Assembly: GCF_000022025.1 (NCBI RefSeq)
Contig: NC_011886.1
Span: forward strand, 3,761,209 to 3,825,208
DNA from: Pseudarthrobacter chlorophenolicus A6
Lineage (GTDB): Bacteria > Actinomycetota > Actinomycetes > Actinomycetales > Micrococcaceae
DNA length: 64,000 nt
Direction of reading: 5' to 3'
Under the pieces are notes generated by a model. It saw only the letters and a program-made list of their open reading frames with translations. It ran no database searches and had not been told where the DNA came from. A program made the translations under genes and the position numbers. Of the stretch, positions 7,738-15,867 are shown one piece after another; the first letter of the stretch is position 1; each line of letters starts with the position of its first letter.

Positions 7738-8118
7738 CTAATATTTGGATATCAGCGGGGAGTACCTCAGGTAGAGCGAGAGGTCTCCTCCAGTGGAAGA
7801 GGCAATGCCGCTGCAGGTCTTGCGCAGCGTCCACAGATTCACAGGCCTGCAGCGTTCCGTCACCAGGCCCATAGCTGCCCCCAGTGACTCCGGTGTTTCT
7901 GGAGGTTCGGCCTCTACCACCATCTCCCGCCAGCATCCACCGGATCCGCACTGCGTGGAGACCTGCACCTTCTCACCCGCAGGCGGGATCTGTGGAAAGT
8001 CCGAGTCGGATGGAACCGCACCCTCGTCGATGGCGCTCCAGAGAAGTGTTCCTGCCCACGCGGTCAGGAGCAGGACAACGCCGAGAATTGAGTAGGGGAC
8101 CCAGCGGTGACGGATCAT
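7738..8118 (-). CDS. Single-pass membrane-anchored protein, function unknown
   Basis: The product is about 126 aa, starting at the ATG at 8118, which has GGAG seven bases upstream. One N-terminal transmembrane helix (YSILGVVLLLTAWAGTLLW) is followed by an extracytoplasmic domain with four cysteines (CGSGGC, ERC, KTC) that could form two disulfides. No family is recognised. The reading frame continues further upstream, but only this start has a ribosome binding site directly ahead of a signal-anchor sequence. The product resembles other small exported proteins of this region (8731-11246) in design rather than sequence. Confidence 0.55.
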   Translation of the reverse strand: MIRHRWVPYSILGVVLLLTAWAGTLLWSAIDEGAVPSDSDFPQIPPAGEKVQVSTQCGSGGCWREMVVEAEPPETPESLGAAMGLVTERCRPVNLWTLRKTCSGIASSTGGDLSLYLRYSPLISKY

Positions 8119-8371
8119 TGCCGGGCTCCGTCCACGTACAGGACGTAGGCATCGGGCACCACCCTGGATGCCTGCCTGCCATGCGGATGCACCGCGTCCC
8201 CCAACGTCATCCGCCAAGCCTAGCGGCAAACGAGCGCTTTCCTGTTCGTCCTCTTTTCCCTCCGAACCAGCACTATTTCGTTGACGGCATATGGCAGAAG
8301 GGAGGCAAGTGGGGTCGACATTGCCGCAATGGCCCGACCACCATTTTGCTTCCCAAAGATAGAGTTGCTGA

Positions 8372-8623
8372 GTGCTTGAGATCCGACCGAACTGCGAATG
8401 TTGCGACGTGGACATAGCTCCGTCTGCGGAGGCTTATATTTGCACATTTGAGTGCACCTGGTGTCCGGACTGCGTTGAACGATTCCCGAATCGTGCTTGT
8501 CCAAACTGCGGAGGAAATCTTCAGCGACGCCCCGTCCGCCCGGCTGCTGCCCTCATCAATAATCCGGCCAGCACCGAGAGGGTTGTGTCGCCCAGTTGCC
8601 TCGAAAGGATCACCGGAACCTAG
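8372..8623 (+). CDS. DUF1272 domain protein (small zinc-ribbon)
   Basis: The product is 83 aa. The start is GTG, giving MLEIRPNCECCD, the usual N-terminus of DUF1272 proteins. Cysteine pairs CECC, FECTWC, PDC and CPNCGG form the expected double zinc-ribbon, and the family-typical RRPVRPA segment follows. The role of the family is unknown; small zinc-ribbons of this kind are thought to bind nucleic acid or protein. The ribosome binding site is weak. The gene stands alone, with about 250 nt upstream in which I see no other gene. Confidence 0.82.
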   Translation: MLEIRPNCECCDVDIAPSAEAYICTFECTWCPDCVERFPNRACPNCGGNLQRRPVRPAAALINNPASTERVVSPSCLERITGT

Positions 8624-8730
8624 GGCTTTCGGTACGGATGGGAAAGCTGGCTTGAGCCAGAAAACCCACGAATCGGATTCGCTCGAAGTGTCCCGGCTGG
8701 TGCCACAGTCATAGCCGGGGCGGCTTTCAC

Positions 8731-9309
8731 CTAATACCCGGCGGCATGGGTAAGCGGTTGAGTGGGCCGTTGCGCTGCGTCCAAGGGCTGGATCAGCAGG
8801 TTCCGGTGCAGTGTCACCCACCCGTCCCGTTCCAACGGGGTGTGGTCGAACTGATCGGGTACAAAGAGAACACCCCTGTCGTCGGGGTCCGCCACATCCA
8901 CCAGGACGTCCCGGCCGTCCCCGATGTCATTGCATGCTTCCCAGTAACCGAATTCGTCGGCCCACGGGTACGTACCCACCAGGCATGCCACGCCGGGGAC
9001 CAAACCCGGCGCGGCGTAGTAGGTCATCGACTCGTAGGTGGCGAGGAACCTGGAGTCCCGGATCCGCGCGTCCCCGCCCTCGTCCTGACCCGCGGGGACG
9101 GCATCCTGCTTCGTCAACTGCCGTTCGAGCACCTCGACAGTTCCGGGAACCGCCATGAAGAACCGCACGTAGACAAGCCCCAGGACAGCACACGTCCCGA
9201 CGCCGGCGACGACGGCCAAGGCAACCATGAGTTTCCAGAACGCCGTCAGCGGCGCCGCCCCGCCTGGACGTGCAGGGCCCTCTGCCCAAGGCGGAATCGT
9301 TTGGCCCAT
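8731..9309 (-). CDS. Membrane-anchored protein, paralogue of 10716-11246; 5' end probably frameshifted
   Basis: The frame encodes up to 192 aa. It has one transmembrane helix (LMVALAVVAGVGTCAVLGLVYV) and an outer domain ending VPDQFDHTPLERDGWV. This matches VPDQYDTNELQAIGWT in the gene at 10716-11246, as do VLER and the RFLAT/RYLGT blocks, so the two are paralogues. No ribosome binding site precedes the ATG at 9309. The leader shared with the paralogue instead points to an ATG at 9371 (GAGGGGG seven bases upstream). That frame begins MNQSNDPYGGPS and must shift within the repetitive CGGCCCGTCGG region (about 9330-9350) to continue here. Either a frameshift or a sequencing indel is likely. Confidence 0.6.
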   Translation of the reverse strand: MGQTIPPWAEGPARPGGAAPLTAFWKLMVALAVVAGVGTCAVLGLVYVRFFMAVPGTVEVLERQLTKQDAVPAGQDEGGDARIRDSRFLATYESMTYYAAPGLVPGVACLVGTYPWADEFGYWEACNDIGDGRDVLVDVADPDDRGVLFVPDQFDHTPLERDGWVTLHRNLLIQPLDAAQRPTQPLTHAAGY

Positions 9310-9371
9310 CGGGCCGGCAGGCCGGACCGACGGGCCGACGGGCCGCCATACGGATCATTGGATTGGTTCAT

Positions 9372-9414
9372 AGCGCTGCCCCCTCAGGCTGGTGATCTTC
9401 CTGCACGTTACACT
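9372..9414 (-). promoter_or_regulatory. Duplicated leader with -10-like element (copy 1)
   Basis: Read on the minus strand: TAACGT (9410-9405), then GCAGG-AGATCA, CAGCCTGAGGGGGCAGCGCT and a start codon. The same leader precedes the paralogue at 11246. TAACGT fits a TANNNT -10 box 33 nt before the start. GAGGGGG is the ribosome binding site. Confidence 0.55.
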
Positions 9415-9448
9415 GCCGCAGGGCAACGCCCGCTGCGCCACCCTTTAC

Positions 9449-10153
9449 CTACATGACGCGCAGCGCGGCCCGGGTGCCGGTCCATAGGTGCAGGGAACTG
9501 AGATTTGCCGCGAGCAAGCAGCTCCCTGGCGAGAGGTGCTGCAGTTCGGTGTGGTTGAACGAGACCGGCAAGGTGACGCGCGCGCCAGGCATTAACGCGG
9601 GCAACTGGTCCGTGAGCCCGTGCGCGTACCACCCGGTTCCGAGCTGTTCGCCTTGAAGGTCAAGAACCATTCCCTGCACGTGGCGCCGGTCTTCCTCAGT
9701 GGGTTCCCACACCCTGTCACCAACATTCAGCAGTTCCACGGTCGCATCCGGGGTGGACCCCCGCTCCACCAAAAACGCGTCCCGCGCCCACTTCAAGTGC
9801 AGTCCCTGCCTCCACACTTCACGCACCGGGACGGGAACATGGCTGGCCGGCCCTCCGAGCCACCAGCCCTCACGGCCGCCTGCGAGCTGGATCAGTACCC
9901 AGCGTCCAGCGATACTGGCGGACGGGGCGGCCAGGATCAAGACTTTTTCCGCCCAAGGTTCTTCAGCGGTGTGCACCACCCTCCATCCCGATATCGGGAA
10001 GTCCTCGGGTGCGCACCTGGGCATAATGTCCCTGTCCCCTAAGCGGCCTGCCAGGATTCCCTCCCAAGAGGCGCCCGGCTTTGCAAGCGCACCCTTCCAG
10101 ACGTCCCAACTGCCCAACTGGACCAGCTGGCCGATGTCGCTGTTACTCCCCAT
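9449..10153 (-). CDS. Hypothetical protein, 234 aa, tryptophan-rich
   Basis: The start is the ATG at 10153, with AGGATAGGGAAC upstream. It overlaps the end of the DUF3995 gene (10143) by 11 nt, so the two are co-translated. The product is soluble, without signal peptide or transmembrane segment. It has many tryptophans (LGSWDVWKG, REGWWLGG, GTGWYAHG) and a C-terminal LPVSFNHTEL segment followed by SSLHLWTGTRAAL. I do not recognise a domain. The pattern of short beta-rich segments suggests an all-beta fold. It is probably in one transcript with the upstream DUF3995 gene. Confidence 0.6.
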   Translation of the reverse strand: MGSNSDIGQLVQLGSWDVWKGALAKPGASWEGILAGRLGDRDIMPRCAPEDFPISGWRVVHTAEEPWAEKVLILAAPSASIAGRWVLIQLAGGREGWWLGGPASHVPVPVREVWRQGLHLKWARDAFLVERGSTPDATVELLNVGDRVWEPTEEDRRHVQGMVLDLQGEQLGTGWYAHGLTDQLPALMPGARVTLPVSFNHTELQHLSPGSCLLAANLSSLHLWTGTRAALRVM

Positions 10154-10643
10154 GTTCCCTATCCTGACTCGAATCTCGCGAGAACCAGAGGGACAGCACC
10201 AGGGCTGCGCCCCACACGAAGAACAACGGGTCCCACAGCCATGCGTGGCCCATCATCGCGGCCCGGTCGTAGCCGCCATCAGGCCTGATCAAGCCCGCAA
10301 GGACGGCGCTGCTTACTGCGGCATTCACACCGCCGTAAACGACGAGAAACGACCCTCCACACCAGGCCACCCGACGCCATAGCCCGGGCCAGGGCACGCG
10401 CCCGTAGGCGGCACCCACGGGAATTGCGGCTGCGAGCAACTTCACCACGGCAATTCCAGCCAACGCGAGCCCCGCCTCAAGTGGCGCGTCCGCCGACAAG
10501 TCCACCGCCCAGGTGCCTACCGTTGCCAGGAGCCATTGACCGCCAGCGGCCCAGTACGCACTGAATGCGGCATGCACCGTACCGGCCACACCAGCCACCC
10601 AAACCAAGCTCCGGCTGACGGCCAGGCTGCGCCCGGAGGTCAT
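10143..10643 (-). CDS. DUF3995 domain integral membrane protein
   Basis: The 166-aa product has four predicted transmembrane helices: VWVAGVAGTVHAAFSAYW, ALAGIAVVKLLAAAIPVGA, GGSFLVVYGGVNAAVSSAVL and LWDPLFFVWGAALVLSLWF. The arrangement, with an HAAFSAYWAAGG motif in helix one, matches the DUF3995 family of four-helix proteins whose function is unknown. AGGAAAC precedes the ATG. It overlaps the next gene by 11 nt. No regulatory element is obvious. Confidence 0.65.
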   Translation of the reverse strand: MTSGRSLAVSRSLVWVAGVAGTVHAAFSAYWAAGGQWLLATVGTWAVDLSADAPLEAGLALAGIAVVKLLAAAIPVGAAYGRVPWPGLWRRVAWCGGSFLVVYGGVNAAVSSAVLAGLIRPDGGYDRAAMMGHAWLWDPLFFVWGAALVLSLWFSRDSSQDREHGE

Positions 10644-10715
10644 GCGGTTTCCTGCCCGCAGGCACGAACGGGCCGGCCCCTCACGGCACCTCCATCGGTG
10701 CCACGGGGGCCGCGG

Positions 10716-11246
10716 TCACTGCCGTCCCCTGAAAAGGTTGTCGCTGATTTTCGTCCAGCCAATGGCCTGCAGCTCGTTGGTGTCGTATTGGTCGGGGACA
10801 AGCGTCAGTTCGCGTCCTGCCTGGTCGCTCAGCGTGACAATGGGCTCGTGGCCGGATCGCATTCCGGCACATCCGGCGGCAGGCGGCGAGGCCGTGTCAC
10901 CCGGTTCGATCAGCAGGCAGATGATCTCTTCGCCGTTCGCGTCGCGCGTGGAAACAAAGATTTTGGATCCTGCCCGCGTCCCGAGGTACCGGGCAGACTC
11001 CGTGTGGATGCCGCCGTACAGCGAAAAATTGGCCGTGACAACGTCGTCGGAAGAGGCCGCCCGTTCAAGGACTTTCAGGGTGGGCGTGACCTCCCACCGC
11101 CCATACTGGAAGACGGCAAGAACAGCCCCAATAACGGCGAGGATGGCCGTAACCCGGCGGGCGTTCCGGTGCTTGTGAATGACAAAGGCAATAAGCACGG
11201 CCACCGCCAGGAAGATGGCGATGATCAGGTAGTCAATGATGTTCAA
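10716..11246 (-). CDS. Membrane-anchored protein, paralogue of 8731-9309
   Basis: The 176-aa product starts at TTG (MNIIDYLIIAIFLAV) with GAGGGGG seven bases upstream. Two N-terminal transmembrane helices (YLIIAIFLAVAVLIAFVI and VTAILAVIGAVLAVFQYG) are followed by an outer domain of about 120 residues. Shared blocks with the gene at 8731-9309 are VLER, RYLGT, a late cysteine and VPDQYDTNELQAIGW. The shared leader shows a duplication that included the promoter. No known family is recognised. It is divergent from the DHFR-like gene at 11370. Confidence 0.65.
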   Translation of the reverse strand: MNIIDYLIIAIFLAVAVLIAFVIHKHRNARRVTAILAVIGAVLAVFQYGRWEVTPTLKVLERAASSDDVVTANFSLYGGIHTESARYLGTRAGSKIFVSTRDANGEEIICLLIEPGDTASPPAAGCAGMRSGHEPIVTLSDQAGRELTLVPDQYDTNELQAIGWTKISDNLFRGRQ

Positions 11247-11290
11247 AGCGCTGCCCCCTCAGGCTGATTGATCTCCCTGCACGCTACACG
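11247..11290 (-). promoter_or_regulatory. Duplicated leader with -10-like element (copy 2)
   Basis: This is nearly identical to copy 1 at 9372-9414. On the minus strand, TAGCGT (11286-11281) lies 34 nt before the TTG start, followed by CAGCCTGAGGGGGCAGCGCT. One extra base separates AGATCA from CAGCC. Confidence 0.55.
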
Positions 11291-11369
11291 TGCCGGCGCC
11301 GGCCAGCTTCATCGCCAGATACGATCCGGTAGGGTCCAAAGACAACATCCATCCGCGATTGGGGTACTT

Positions 11370-11960
11370 GTGCGGGAACTTGTTTACTACGTCGCAGCAT
11401 CGGTTGACGGCTACATCGCCGCACCCGACGGCTCATTCGATGTCTTCCCCGTCGAGGGCGACCACATGCAGGTGCTCTTCACCGAGTTCGCCGACGCCCT
11501 GCCCACCCACGTCCTCGGAGGGCTGGGCATTGAGGCGCCCAAGAACCGTTTCGACACCGTCATCCAGGGCTGGAACAGTTACAACGTGGGCCTCGCCCTG
11601 GGCATCGACAGCCCCTACGCCCACCTGAACGAGTACGTCGCCTCGCGCACCAGGACCAGTTCCAACCCGGCTGTTACGTTCACCGACGACGCCCTGGCCA
11701 CCGTCCGAAGCCTCAAAGAGGAGGACGGGCTGGACATCTACCTCTGCGGCGGCGGCGCGCTGGCCGGAGCGCTGCTCCCCGAGATCGACAGGATCATCCT
11801 CAAACGCAACCCGGTTGTCCTTGGGGCCGGCATCCCGCTGTTCGGGAACACCGCCTTCGAACCGTCAGGCTTCCAGCCCGTCAACTCGCGGGCCTTTGAG
11901 TCAGGAGTGGTGATCGAGGAGTACGCACGCACCCCGCTGGTTGCCGCTGACGCGTCCTGA
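11370..11960 (+). CDS. Dihydrofolate reductase family protein (RibD C-terminal domain-like)
   Basis: The product is about 196 aa. The GTG at 11370 gives MRELVYYVAASVDGYIA, the standard start of this family; upstream in-frame codons would add unrelated sequence. Conserved blocks are the VYYVAASVDGYIAAPDG nucleotide-binding strand, VLGG near the middle and LYLCGGGALA (here IYLCGGGALAGALL), plus ILKRNPVVLGAGIPLF. Members reduce pteridine- or pyrimidine-like substrates with NADPH, but most are uncharacterised. TAGGGT at 11330-11335 may be the -10 box. It converges with nagB, with only one base between the stop codons. Confidence 0.8.
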   Translation: MRELVYYVAASVDGYIAAPDGSFDVFPVEGDHMQVLFTEFADALPTHVLGGLGIEAPKNRFDTVIQGWNSYNVGLALGIDSPYAHLNEYVASRTRTSSNPAVTFTDDALATVRSLKEEDGLDIYLCGGGALAGALLPEIDRIILKRNPVVLGAGIPLFGNTAFEPSGFQPVNSRAFESGVVIEEYARTPLVAADAS

Positions 11961-11961
11961 G

Positions 11962-12729
11962 TCAGACGCCGACGGCGGCACCGGCCACCCGCACGGTAAC
12001 TTCGCCGGTTCCGGGGGCCAGCTTGGCCGCGGCGGCTTCGTCCGCCACGACGGTGACGTGCGCATGGCGCTGCAGGACTGACGCGGGGCAGTCGGACGAG
12101 ACGGGACCCTGCAGCGCTGCCGCAAGGATCTCGGCCTTGTCCGCCCCGTTGACCACCAGGAGCAGGTGCCGGGCTTCCATGATGGTGCCCAGCCCCTGGG
12201 TGATGCACTGGGTGGGGACATCTTCCGGTGACGCAAAGTAGCGGGCGTTGGCCTGGCGGGTGCGTTCGGTGAGCACCTCCACCCGCGTCCGCGAATCGAG
12301 GGCTGAACCCGGCTCGTTGAAGGCGATGTGTCCGTTGTGGCCGATGCCCAGGATCTGCACATCAATGCCGCCGGCACGGGCTATGGCCGCGTCGTAATTT
12401 GCCGCGGCCTGCCTCGGGTCCGGTGCTCCGCCGTCGGGCACTGCAACCTTTGCCGGGTCAAGGCCCAGCCGCACGGTCACCTCACGGCGGACGACTTCGG
12501 CGTAGCTTTCGGGATGCCCGGCGGGCAGGCCAACATACTCATCAAGGGCGAACCCGCGGACGGCACCCATCTCCACGGAATGTTCCGCGAGCGCCCGGTA
12601 GACGGGCAGCGGCGACCCGCCCGTCGCAAGCCCCAGGACGGCGTCGGGCTTGCTGCGGACAACGGCGGCCAGGATGCCGGCGGCAACGGAACCGGTGGCG
12701 GAGGCGGTAGGCACTACGAAAATTTCCAC
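11962..12729 (-). CDS. nagB: Glucosamine-6-phosphate deaminase
   Basis: The product is about 255 aa from the GTG at 12729 (MEIFVVPTASATG). The 11 residues encoded further upstream have no family counterpart. It converts GlcN-6-P to fructose-6-P and ammonia, completing the pathway encoded at 544-4487. Motifs: LATGGSPLPVYRAL (phosphate loop), FALDEYVGLP with the catalytic aspartate, GIGHNGHIAFNEPGS, and TQGLGTIMEAR. The gene is on the opposite strand, 7.5 kb from nagA. A FadR-type regulator is encoded immediately upstream on the same strand, 104 nt away. Length is normal, without the C-terminal extension of allosteric forms. Confidence 0.92.
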   Translation of the reverse strand: MEIFVVPTASATGSVAAGILAAVVRSKPDAVLGLATGGSPLPVYRALAEHSVEMGAVRGFALDEYVGLPAGHPESYAEVVRREVTVRLGLDPAKVAVPDGGAPDPRQAAANYDAAIARAGGIDVQILGIGHNGHIAFNEPGSALDSRTRVEVLTERTRQANARYFASPEDVPTQCITQGLGTIMEARHLLLVVNGADKAEILAAALQGPVSSDCPASVLQRHAHVTVVADEAAAAKLAPGTGEVTVRVAGAAVGV

Positions 12730-12833
12730 GACAAAGGCACTCTCTACGGGAATCGAGAACAAAAAAATGGCACCGGCCAGGGCATGGCCGGTCAGCGCCC
12801 GCGAAGGGACGCATGGAAGAACTGGGGCTGCAG

Positions 12834-13565
12834 CTAGGCTGCGGCGACGTCCTTCAGCTTGAGGCGGATGCCATCGAAGTGCCGCTGCAGCCGCTCGGAG
12901 GCCAAAGCCTTGTCGCGGGCCTCCACGGCTTCGTAGATCTCCCAGTGGATCCGGGCCTGTTCTTCCAGGTTGACCGGCCCGGAGCCCAGGGCTTCGTGGA
13001 TCTGCCGGTAAACCTGCCAGAAAACATCCATGAGGTTGATCAGCAGCTCGTTATTCAGGGGTGCGTAGAGCCGGCGGTGGAACTCGGCATCGTGCTCCAC
13101 CAGGGACTCCCCCTTGGCGGCGGCGTCTTCCATGGCCTGCATGGTGGACCGAAGGTCGGCGAGATGCTCGTCGGTCAGGAGGTCGATGGCGGACCCCACC
13201 AGGCCGGACTCAAGCGCCTGGCGTACGTCGATGAGCTCCATGGCTTCTTCGCCTTTGTGGCGCAGCGACAGCCTGCCGCGGAACGTCAGCCCGGAGACCA
13301 GTGCACTGAAGTTGTTGGGGGCCACGAACATGCCGAAGCCGTGGCGGATTTCGATGACGCCGAGGGCCTGCAGGACCTTCAGGGATTCCCGCACGGTGTT
13401 GCGGCCAACGCCCAGTTCGGCGGACAGTTCGCTTTCGGTGGGCAGGGCATCGCCCACGTCCAGGCCGCGCTCGAGGATGAGTTCCATGATGCGGGTCTGC
13501 AATGCCTGGGAGCGGATTTGGGCGCTGAACCTGGCTGACGATACCGCCGCGGGTGTTGCTGTCAC
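12834..13565 (-). CDS. GntR family (FadR subfamily) transcriptional regulator, possible amino-sugar regulator
   Basis: The 243-aa product starts at GTG 13565, with AGGAG five bases upstream. The N-terminal winged helix (about residues 25-85) contains LPTESELSAELGVGRNTVRESLKVL. The C-terminal FCD helical domain has EHDAEFHRRLY, whose Asp and His usually bind a metal near the effector. NanR of enterobacteria and several amino-sugar regulators belong to this subfamily. Its place directly upstream of nagB makes control of nagB, and perhaps of the nan operon, likely. The effector is unknown (sialic acid or a sugar phosphate are candidates). Confidence 0.8.
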   Translation of the reverse strand: MTATPAAVSSARFSAQIRSQALQTRIMELILERGLDVGDALPTESELSAELGVGRNTVRESLKVLQALGVIEIRHGFGMFVAPNNFSALVSGLTFRGRLSLRHKGEEAMELIDVRQALESGLVGSAIDLLTDEHLADLRSTMQAMEDAAAKGESLVEHDAEFHRRLYAPLNNELLINLMDVFWQVYRQIHEALGSGPVNLEEQARIHWEIYEAVEARDKALASERLQRHFDGIRLKLKDVAAA

Positions 13566-13668
13566 GTCATCTCCTTCGGCCGCACTCCGTGGCGGCCTTC
13601 ATCTCGAATCAGTGTACAGGACATGGGACGTCCTTTGTCTTGCGGCGTCACCTTTTCTTCCGGGAACG

Positions 13669-14424
13669 CTATCCGCCCACGTGGTGGATCGTAAAGGCGG
13701 TCAGGAAGCCTACGGAGGCCGTGAGCCCCGTCAGGTTGTGGTGCTCCTCGAAGGCCTCCGGGATCATGGTGTCCGCCAGCATGGCCAGGATGCCGCCGGC
13801 GGCTACGGACGTTATGAACGCCACCAGCTCCTCCGGCGCGTTTTCCAGCAGCGTATATCCCATGAGTGCTGCCAGGCCGCTGAGGACCGCGATCCCGCCC
13901 CACAGTCCGAAGACGTACCCGGCGCTCCTGCCGGCCTTCTTCATCCCGGCCGTCCCGGACAGCCCTTCGGGAACGTTGGAGATGAAGACGGCAGCCATCA
14001 TGGCCGGGCTTACCGCCCCGCCGGCAAGCATGGTCACACCCAGGACCACGGATTCGGGCACGCCGTCCAGCAGAGCCCCGACGGCGATGGCCGTCCCGCT
14101 GCCCGGATCGTCCTTTTCTGAGGGCTGCTGGCCGCCGGACCTCTTCCGGTGCTTGGCACCTGCCCGGGCCAACAGCATGTTGGCACTGACGTATACGACG
14201 GCGCCGGCCAGGAAGCCGGCCACTGTGGGCCAGAGACCGCCCCCCTGCACCGCCTCGTCCACCAGCTCGAAGGCCAGGGCGGAGATCAGCACGCCCGCAC
14301 CGAAGGACATGATCGAGGACACCAGCTTGGACGGCAACGACCACCGCCAGGACAGTGCTGCGCCCAGGACCAGGGCGGCACCGGCGATGGTGCCCCACAT
14401 CAGGGCCTGCAGCCATACGGGCAT
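13669..14424 (-). CDS. ZIP family divalent metal transporter
   Basis: The product is about 251 aa from the ATG at 14424 (MPVWLQALMWG); a GTG 42 nt upstream would add an unconvincing N-terminus. It has eight predicted transmembrane helices with a His/Lys-rich cytosolic loop (AKHRKRSGGQQ) after helix three. The metal-site helices read GALLDGVPESVVLG and VFISNVPEGLSG. The usual H of HNxPEG is replaced by S and the second motif is DGVPES, a variant seen in a ZIP subgroup. Zinc, iron or manganese uptake is the family role; the metal here is unknown. A conserved EEHHN segment lies near helix seven. Confidence 0.82.
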   Translation of the reverse strand: MPVWLQALMWGTIAGAALVLGAALSWRWSLPSKLVSSIMSFGAGVLISALAFELVDEAVQGGGLWPTVAGFLAGAVVYVSANMLLARAGAKHRKRSGGQQPSEKDDPGSGTAIAVGALLDGVPESVVLGVTMLAGGAVSPAMMAAVFISNVPEGLSGTAGMKKAGRSAGYVFGLWGGIAVLSGLAALMGYTLLENAPEELVAFITSVAAGGILAMLADTMIPEAFEEHHNLTGLTASVGFLTAFTIHHVGG

Positions 14425-14639
14425 GTTTCCCACTTTCCGGCTCCCCCAGCGGGAGCCATACCCCACCAGGCGTACCCCCGGGGACGGTTCCTAAGCAACA
14501 GCTCCTATGCAAACATGCGCGCCGATGGCACGTCCCGCACGCAGAATTGATGGGATCTTGACCCAAACCTTACTGACCGCTGCAGTTGCGGGTCCACGCT
14601 GGACGAAGAAGGGCAAACCAGCTTGGGGAGCAGGAAGTC

Positions 14640-15116
14640 ATGGGAAACGAAACAGCATATGACAAGGACGTCATCGCGGTGGGAGGGGTCCTCACGGACC
14701 AGCACCCGCTCGACTTCCACACCCTGGGGCTGGCCGGCTGCATTGACCGGCTGACCGGGCCCCTCCGCCAACGTGGGACCGCGGTCCGCTGGGATACTCC
14801 GCACTGGGGCATCGAGATCCCGGCGGACTGCGCGTCCCTGCTCTACCAGTCGGCGCGCGAAGTGATCAGCAACGCCTACAAGTACTCGGATGCCTCCGAA
14901 CTCAGCGTGCAGCTTGCGGTGGTGGACCACAGGATACGGATGAAAGTGGCCGACGACGGCACGGGCTTTGATTGCAGCCGCGCCAACCGTGGGCGGCACC
15001 ATGGCTACGGCCTCCGCCTCATGGCGGTGGCGGTGGAGGAAGCGGGCGGCTCCGTGGACATCGATTCCCGCCCCGGCCACGGCACCTCGGTGACGGTTAC
15101 CCTGCCGCTGGACTGA
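14640..15116 (+). CDS. Orphan HATPase_c protein (sensor-kinase ATPase domain without a phospho-histidine domain)
   Basis: The product is 158 aa from the ATG at 14640, with GGGGAG nine bases upstream. It is almost only a GHKL ATPase domain: N-box REVISNAYKY (residues 73-82), G1 DDGTGFD (105-111), G2 GYGLRLM (122-128), G3 GHGTS (146-150). These resemble the ATPase domains of DesK/NarX-type kinases. No DHp histidine helix, sensor or membrane segment is present, and there is no response regulator beside it. It could be a free anti-sigma-like or auxiliary ATPase, or the remnant of a larger kinase. The intact ribosome binding site and terminator argue for a functional gene. Confidence 0.75.
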   Translation: MGNETAYDKDVIAVGGVLTDQHPLDFHTLGLAGCIDRLTGPLRQRGTAVRWDTPHWGIEIPADCASLLYQSAREVISNAYKYSDASELSVQLAVVDHRIRMKVADDGTGFDCSRANRGRHHGYGLRLMAVAVEEAGGSVDIDSRPGHGTSVTVTLPLD

Positions 15117-15161
15117 GCCCGGCAGCACCAGCCCGGCCCCGCGCAGGGGCCGCAGAAGACT

Positions 15162-15196
15162 CGAATGCCCGCCGTCGCTGGGACGGCGGGCATTCG
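15162..15196 (+). terminator. Hairpin terminator after the orphan HATPase gene
   Basis: A perfect 15-bp stem CGAATGCCCGCCGTC / GACGGCGGGCATTCG has a five-base loop. It lies between convergent genes and can act in both directions. Confidence 0.82.
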
Positions 15197-15255
15197 TATG
15201 TCCACAGAAGCGTCCCAACGAGCCCTTCGGCAGCAGCCGTGGAAGTACCAGGGAG

Positions 15256-15867
15256 CTAGCGGGACAGCTTGTCCGCGTCCGGCTCCAGGTCGCCGATGTG
15301 GCCGGGGGCGTTGGCCGCCAGCACCCGGGCAACAAAGGCGCTGTATTCCTCAATGTAGTGGCGCAGGAACTTAGCGGTGCCCTCATCCCTGAGCTCGCCG
15401 TCGTCGTCGAAGGCATCCGGCTTGTACTGGATGTAGGCCTCCGGCGCGTTCAGCTGCGGCGCGTCCAGGAAGCTGAGCACGCTGCGCATGGAGGACTGCA
15501 TCACGGCCGTGCCAATGCTGCCCGGCGAGGCGCCAATGATGCCGGTGGGCTTGCGGGCAAAGGAGTTGGTTCCCCAGGGACGCGATCCCCAGTCGATGGC
15601 ATTCTTCAGGGCGCCCGGGATGGACCGGTTGTACTCGGGCGAGACAAACAGGATGCCGTCGGACGATTCGATGGCTTCCTTCAAGGCGCGTCCCTCGGCG
15701 GGGAAGTCGGCGTCATAGTCGTAGCTGTAGAGCGGGAGGTCCCGGATGGGGATCTCCGAGAATTTCAGGTCTTCAGGGGCCAGCTTGATCAGTGCATTGG
15801 CGAGGACCCTGTTGATGGAGCCGGTTGCCAGGCTCCCCACGAAGTAGCCGATTTTGAACGGTGCCAT
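15256..15867 (-). CDS. NADPH-dependent FMN reductase family protein
   Basis: The 203-aa flavodoxin-like oxidoreductase starts at ATG 15867, preceded by GGAAGGAA. The FMN phosphate loop is GSLATGSINRVLANAL and the second flavin loop SPEYNRSIPGALKNAIDW is characteristic of the NAD(P)H:FMN / azoreductase / chromate-reductase family. It probably moves electrons from NAD(P)H to FMN or quinones. It is divergent from the exo-lyase gene across a 334-nt intergenic region, with no sign of functional linkage. Confidence 0.88.
   Translation of the reverse strand: MAPFKIGYFVGSLATGSINRVLANALIKLAPEDLKFSEIPIRDLPLYSYDYDADFPAEGRALKEAIESSDGILFVSPEYNRSIPGALKNAIDWGSRPWGTNSFARKPTGIIGASPGSIGTAVMQSSMRSVLSFLDAPQLNAPEAYIQYKPDAFDDDGELRDEGTAKFLRHYIEEYSAFVARVLAANAPGHIGDLEPDADKLSR

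Noticed and set aside
8372..8821. Minus-strand open frame over the DUF1272 gene
   Set aside because: The plus-strand zinc-ribbon pattern is specific; the minus-strand frame is a shadow.
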